DNA of 64,000 nt from Gamsiella multidivaricata. Its lineage: Eukaryota > Mortierellomycota > Mortierellomycetes > Mortierellales > Mortierellaceae. The stretch lies in the NCBI RefSeq assembly GCF_025024155.1, contig NW_026251795.1:1-64000 (forward strand). The letters are read 5' to 3'. The position numbers and the translations under genes are program-made. Of this stretch, positions 61,140 through 64,000 are shown one piece after another (the stretch's first letter is position 1; each line of letters starts with the position of its first letter). The notes under the pieces are model-generated. The model made no database searches. It was not told where the DNA came from and saw nothing but the letters and a program-made list of their open reading frames with translations.

Positions 61140-63923
61140 CTAGGTGTCTGTCTCTCTTTCCAGATGAGACGATCCAAGGGATAGAGTACGTGTTTCAATT
61201 TCCTGCAACACTTGGATGATCTTGAGAAAACTACTGTGGGTCTCTGCAACACTTGCGGATGAAAATGATATTTCTGAAAGGGCCTTCTCATCCCCAGAAT
61301 GGATCGCATCGAAACCGTCTGTGGATCCATCCGTTAGTTCCTGGCATGATCTTTGGGTCGACATCACTTGATCGCCGTCCTCCTGGGTTGCTTGCACTGT
61401 CTGATGAAGGGCCACGAACTCTTTCAGAAGGTCTACTATAGGGACAAGACTGCCGCCATTGATCGACTTGTACAGACGGGCCTCATATTCGCGATTTTCT
61501 CCGACGATGCAGCCGATAAGTAACGCCAGGTAGGCTGCCAGGACTTGATTTTCCGTCTGTATGAAAGAAACAAAGGAATCGAAAAAATGATGAGTCTTAT
61601 TCCCGTTCATAACAGACTGCTGATATGAAATGCCCTAGTTTCCATACCATCTCGCTAATGGTTGCTTCCGTGTTATATATCTCAACCAACCGTTCCAGTG
61701 CCTCCATACTCTTTTCACACCTGCACTCCTTATGAAAGCAATCTCCAATCGCCTTGCATTCTAATCCAATAGCTTAGTACCAAACAATATGCAATATAGT
61801 TCGCCGTTAACATAAACTCCTCACAAATCCATAATGCAGCCATTGGTTATTATTTTACCTGCGCGTGTTACTTGTTCCCTGCGATCTGGATTGGTTTCCA
61901 GCATGTTGACCAGTAGACCGATCGATAGTAGCAGAATATCGTACCATCCATTGGCATCGTTCTCGATTATGGTCTCTCTACGATGCGAAGCATTCAATGT
62001 CGCATCGAGCGAAGGCTGAGGAAAATCCAAGTCCAGAGTGCCAGCAGTGACACAGCAGCTTGCAGCATCATCTTGGGGCAGCATCTGGAATGATAGCCCA
62101 GAATCCGACCGTGAATCTATCATTGTCCATTGTATTTTGTTCACATCTGCTGATGACAGCGGCTCTGTGTCTTGTCGCTCAGGGTTGTAGTTCCGGCATT
62201 GGCTATAAAACTGCACGAAATTTTGGACCAAGATCGCAATTGACCCACTCTGTGCCAGATTGTCGCAGCAAGGCTCGAATCCATTCGTGACATTGATCAG
62301 CAGACGCAGGGTGTGTAGCATTAGGCTCAAGGATTCTAAACGAGGTAAAGACGCCGAGATGTTAATTATCCATCATACAGCACTACAGACATTTCAAGCG
62401 CTTAAACTCACCAGTGCGTTGAGGATATTGGAAGGCATGCGCGCGACAGAGTGCGATCAATTGTACCAAAAGTGGGAAGAGTCGTATATTGGCCGCAAGC
62501 GCCGCGGCCGGCCGTCTGCAGATCAGTGCAAGTCTCTCGAGAATACGGAGACAGTTCTCTATCCGATCAATGTCCAGTACATCGGAGAGAGCGACATCCT
62601 AGCATATGCAAAGCCAAGTGTCATATGAATGACAGTGCTCTCCATCATATGCAAAACAATACGCATACAAGAACCCAATAATTACTTACTGGTGTCGATG
62701 ATGGCTGCTTTATCCATGCAAGATCATCCACTAAGATATTGATAATCGCTTCTATAAAGGCGGAGTCTTGAGTAACAACTGATAGGGTGCCAGCATCCTG
62801 CATTGATACGCACCCATTGACGATATACGCTAAAGTCGACAGGATTATGGACATTGTCAAGACTTTTTGTCCTTTTTGAATGATTCCCGCTTGCCGAACT
62901 ATGTCCTTGAAGTCGTTGTACTATTTGATACAGAGCATCGCTTCCTGTTAATATGTTGAACTGTCCGCATATCCTCCTTGATACTATTCAACGGCTTCCT
63001 TCATTTACCATAGATATTTCGTGGCGACCAGTTGGTAATACAGCCATGGGATCTGCGCTCATTTTCAAACCTTCGCATAGAAAATCAACGAGATTGCTGA
63101 TAGTCATAACATCTCTCCATCCCTTTTCATCCTGCAGAACGATGCCTATCATGAGCACCAGGCAGGAAAATACAATCTGTAGTTCTGTGGTCAGCACTGC
63201 CCTGTCATTGCGCCCTCATAGAATTTCAGTCATATAAACCCTACCGGATCCCGGTCAATACATATTGACTCAAAGATTATTGGCATGTAGTGGTGTGCCT
63301 TGACTTGCTCAGCAAATTCCTGCCTCAACATGGAGCGCGATAGATCTAAGCAGCTGTATGAGGAAAGTGGAGAGGACTTCATCAAGTCAAATCTTGTTCG
63401 TGTTCTTGTATCTTCTGCAGGTTTGGTACCATAACAAGCGACGTACCTGGTCCGGCGAATGTTTAGCTTGTTGTTTGACCTGATACCATGCAAAATATAT
63501 TCGATCTCATCTTTGAACCGATGGCTTTGCCCTGCCTCCCGTAGTTCATGCGACGCCCTGAGAGCCACATTTGGTTCCTATGCGCATTCATAGATGAATA
63601 GCGGACGATAGACGCAGGAAGATGGAGATCAGCTGCGTGAATGCTTGCCTGTGTCTATGTTTCCACCCCACAGTTAAATTGCAGCTACCACCCACATTGT
63701 TTCCGCCACTAAGACTTGAAATACCACGCTTTATCGCTGGTAGTGCTCTTAGATTCGAGTTCCCACGTTTCAGCTGTGAGACTGGTCGTGGCTGTGCTGC
63801 TTCCTCAAGACCATACTCGCCTTCACGGCGACAAGCGACACCATCCTGACCAAGGAAACTCCGTTGTCGTCCATAGATTCGCCTTGTTTTGGACCCAGTA
63901 CTCTTGCGCGGTGCAGGAGGCAT
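61140..63923 (-). CDS. WPL1: WAPL-type cohesin release factor
   Basis: Nuclear regulator that opens the Smc3-Scc1 gate with Pds5 to release cohesin. Nine exons: 63923-63672, 63577-63447, 63353-63245, 63176-63009, 62920-62690, 62598-62412, 62335-61859, 61760-61648, 61556-61140; 694 residues. The N-terminus is basic (RKSTGSKTRRIYGRQRS), like the KTYGRKR start of the family. The WAPL helical domain follows: RFKDEIEYILHGIRSNNKLN, MLRQEFAEQVKAHHYMPIIF, GWRDVMTISNLVDFLCEGL, ENCLRILERLALICRRPAAA, LMLHTLRLLINVTNGFEPCC and VLAAYLALLIGCIVGENREY. The first exon donor is uncertain (63672 or 63696; both phase 0), and further 5' exons beyond 63923 or off the window are possible. Confidence 0.82.
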
Positions 63924-64000
63924 CTCTTAGCAAGCGTCGATTCGAATGAGGATGCTGAGTTGGATGGGTCGACGGAGGATGCCATGTCAAGGGCCTGTGG
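63924..64000. other. Right edge of the window
   Basis: 77 bp upstream of the assigned WAPL start. A minus-strand frame (MASSVDPSNSASSFESTLAK) enters from this edge and could be the true first exon of the WAPL gene if spliced; the window ends before this can be decided. Confidence 0.3.

Noticed and set aside
62260..62628. 122-codon plus-strand frame
   Set aside because: Antisense to two WAPL exons whose phases and conserved motifs are clear.

Overview
This window is fungal nuclear DNA. Genes are broken by short GT-AG introns (about 60-150 nt), the proteins include class IV chitin synthase, a velvet regulator, a Zn2Cys6 factor and a Mga2/Spt23-type TIG-ankyrin protein, and promoters are CT-rich. 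Low-complexity Q/H-rich proteins, a GDP-fucose O-fucosyltransferase-like protein and decayed TnpB/Fanzor-like sequences fit an early-diverging lineage; my best guess is Mortierellomycotina (Mortierella/Linnemannia type). That guess rests on general resemblance, not on a search. Where I give exon joins, I checked them by reading phase: all internal exons sum to whole codons.

Layout. 130-1010 (-): degenerate Fanzor-like relic. 1807-4915 (-): ADE5,7. 5637-8479 (-): SEC63. 8979-10775 (-): fucosyltransferase-like membrane protein. 11321-18211 (-): a 1935-aa protein with poly-Q, Mga2/Spt23-like, IPT/TIG, ankyrin, PH-like and leucine-rich-repeat parts. 19020-21392 (-): Sad1/USP39. 21520-23807 (-): velvet factor. 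23.8-26.4 kb: intergenic with a compound microsatellite. 26369-27697 (+): mitochondrial adrenodoxin-type ferredoxin (YAH1). 28033-31579 (-): Zn2Cys6 transcription factor. 33314-35215 (+): protein of unknown function. 35.2-40.6 kb: long CT-rich interval with one possible small spliced gene. 40643-44928 (+): class IV chitin synthase. 45485-48654 (+): secreted, probably GPI-anchored charged protein whose signal-peptide coding region carries an out-of-frame 88-bp tandem duplication. 48930-50549 (-): C2H2 zinc-finger protein. 50634-53803 (-): Q/H-rich protein. 54671-56068 (-): mitochondrial-type short-chain dehydrogenase. 56430-57832 (-): PP2A catalytic subunit. 59252-61050 (+): XPG-like N-terminal fragment followed by a second Fanzor-like relic. 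61140-63923 (-): WAPL-type cohesin release factor.

Most genes are housekeeping (purine synthesis, ER translocation, splicing, Fe-S cluster supply, cell wall, phosphatase, cohesion), plus several regulators. I see no biosynthetic cluster or operon. The unusual material lies in the two decayed RNA-guided-nuclease-like relics near the window ends, the 88-bp duplication, and the TIG-ankyrin-PH-LRR architecture.
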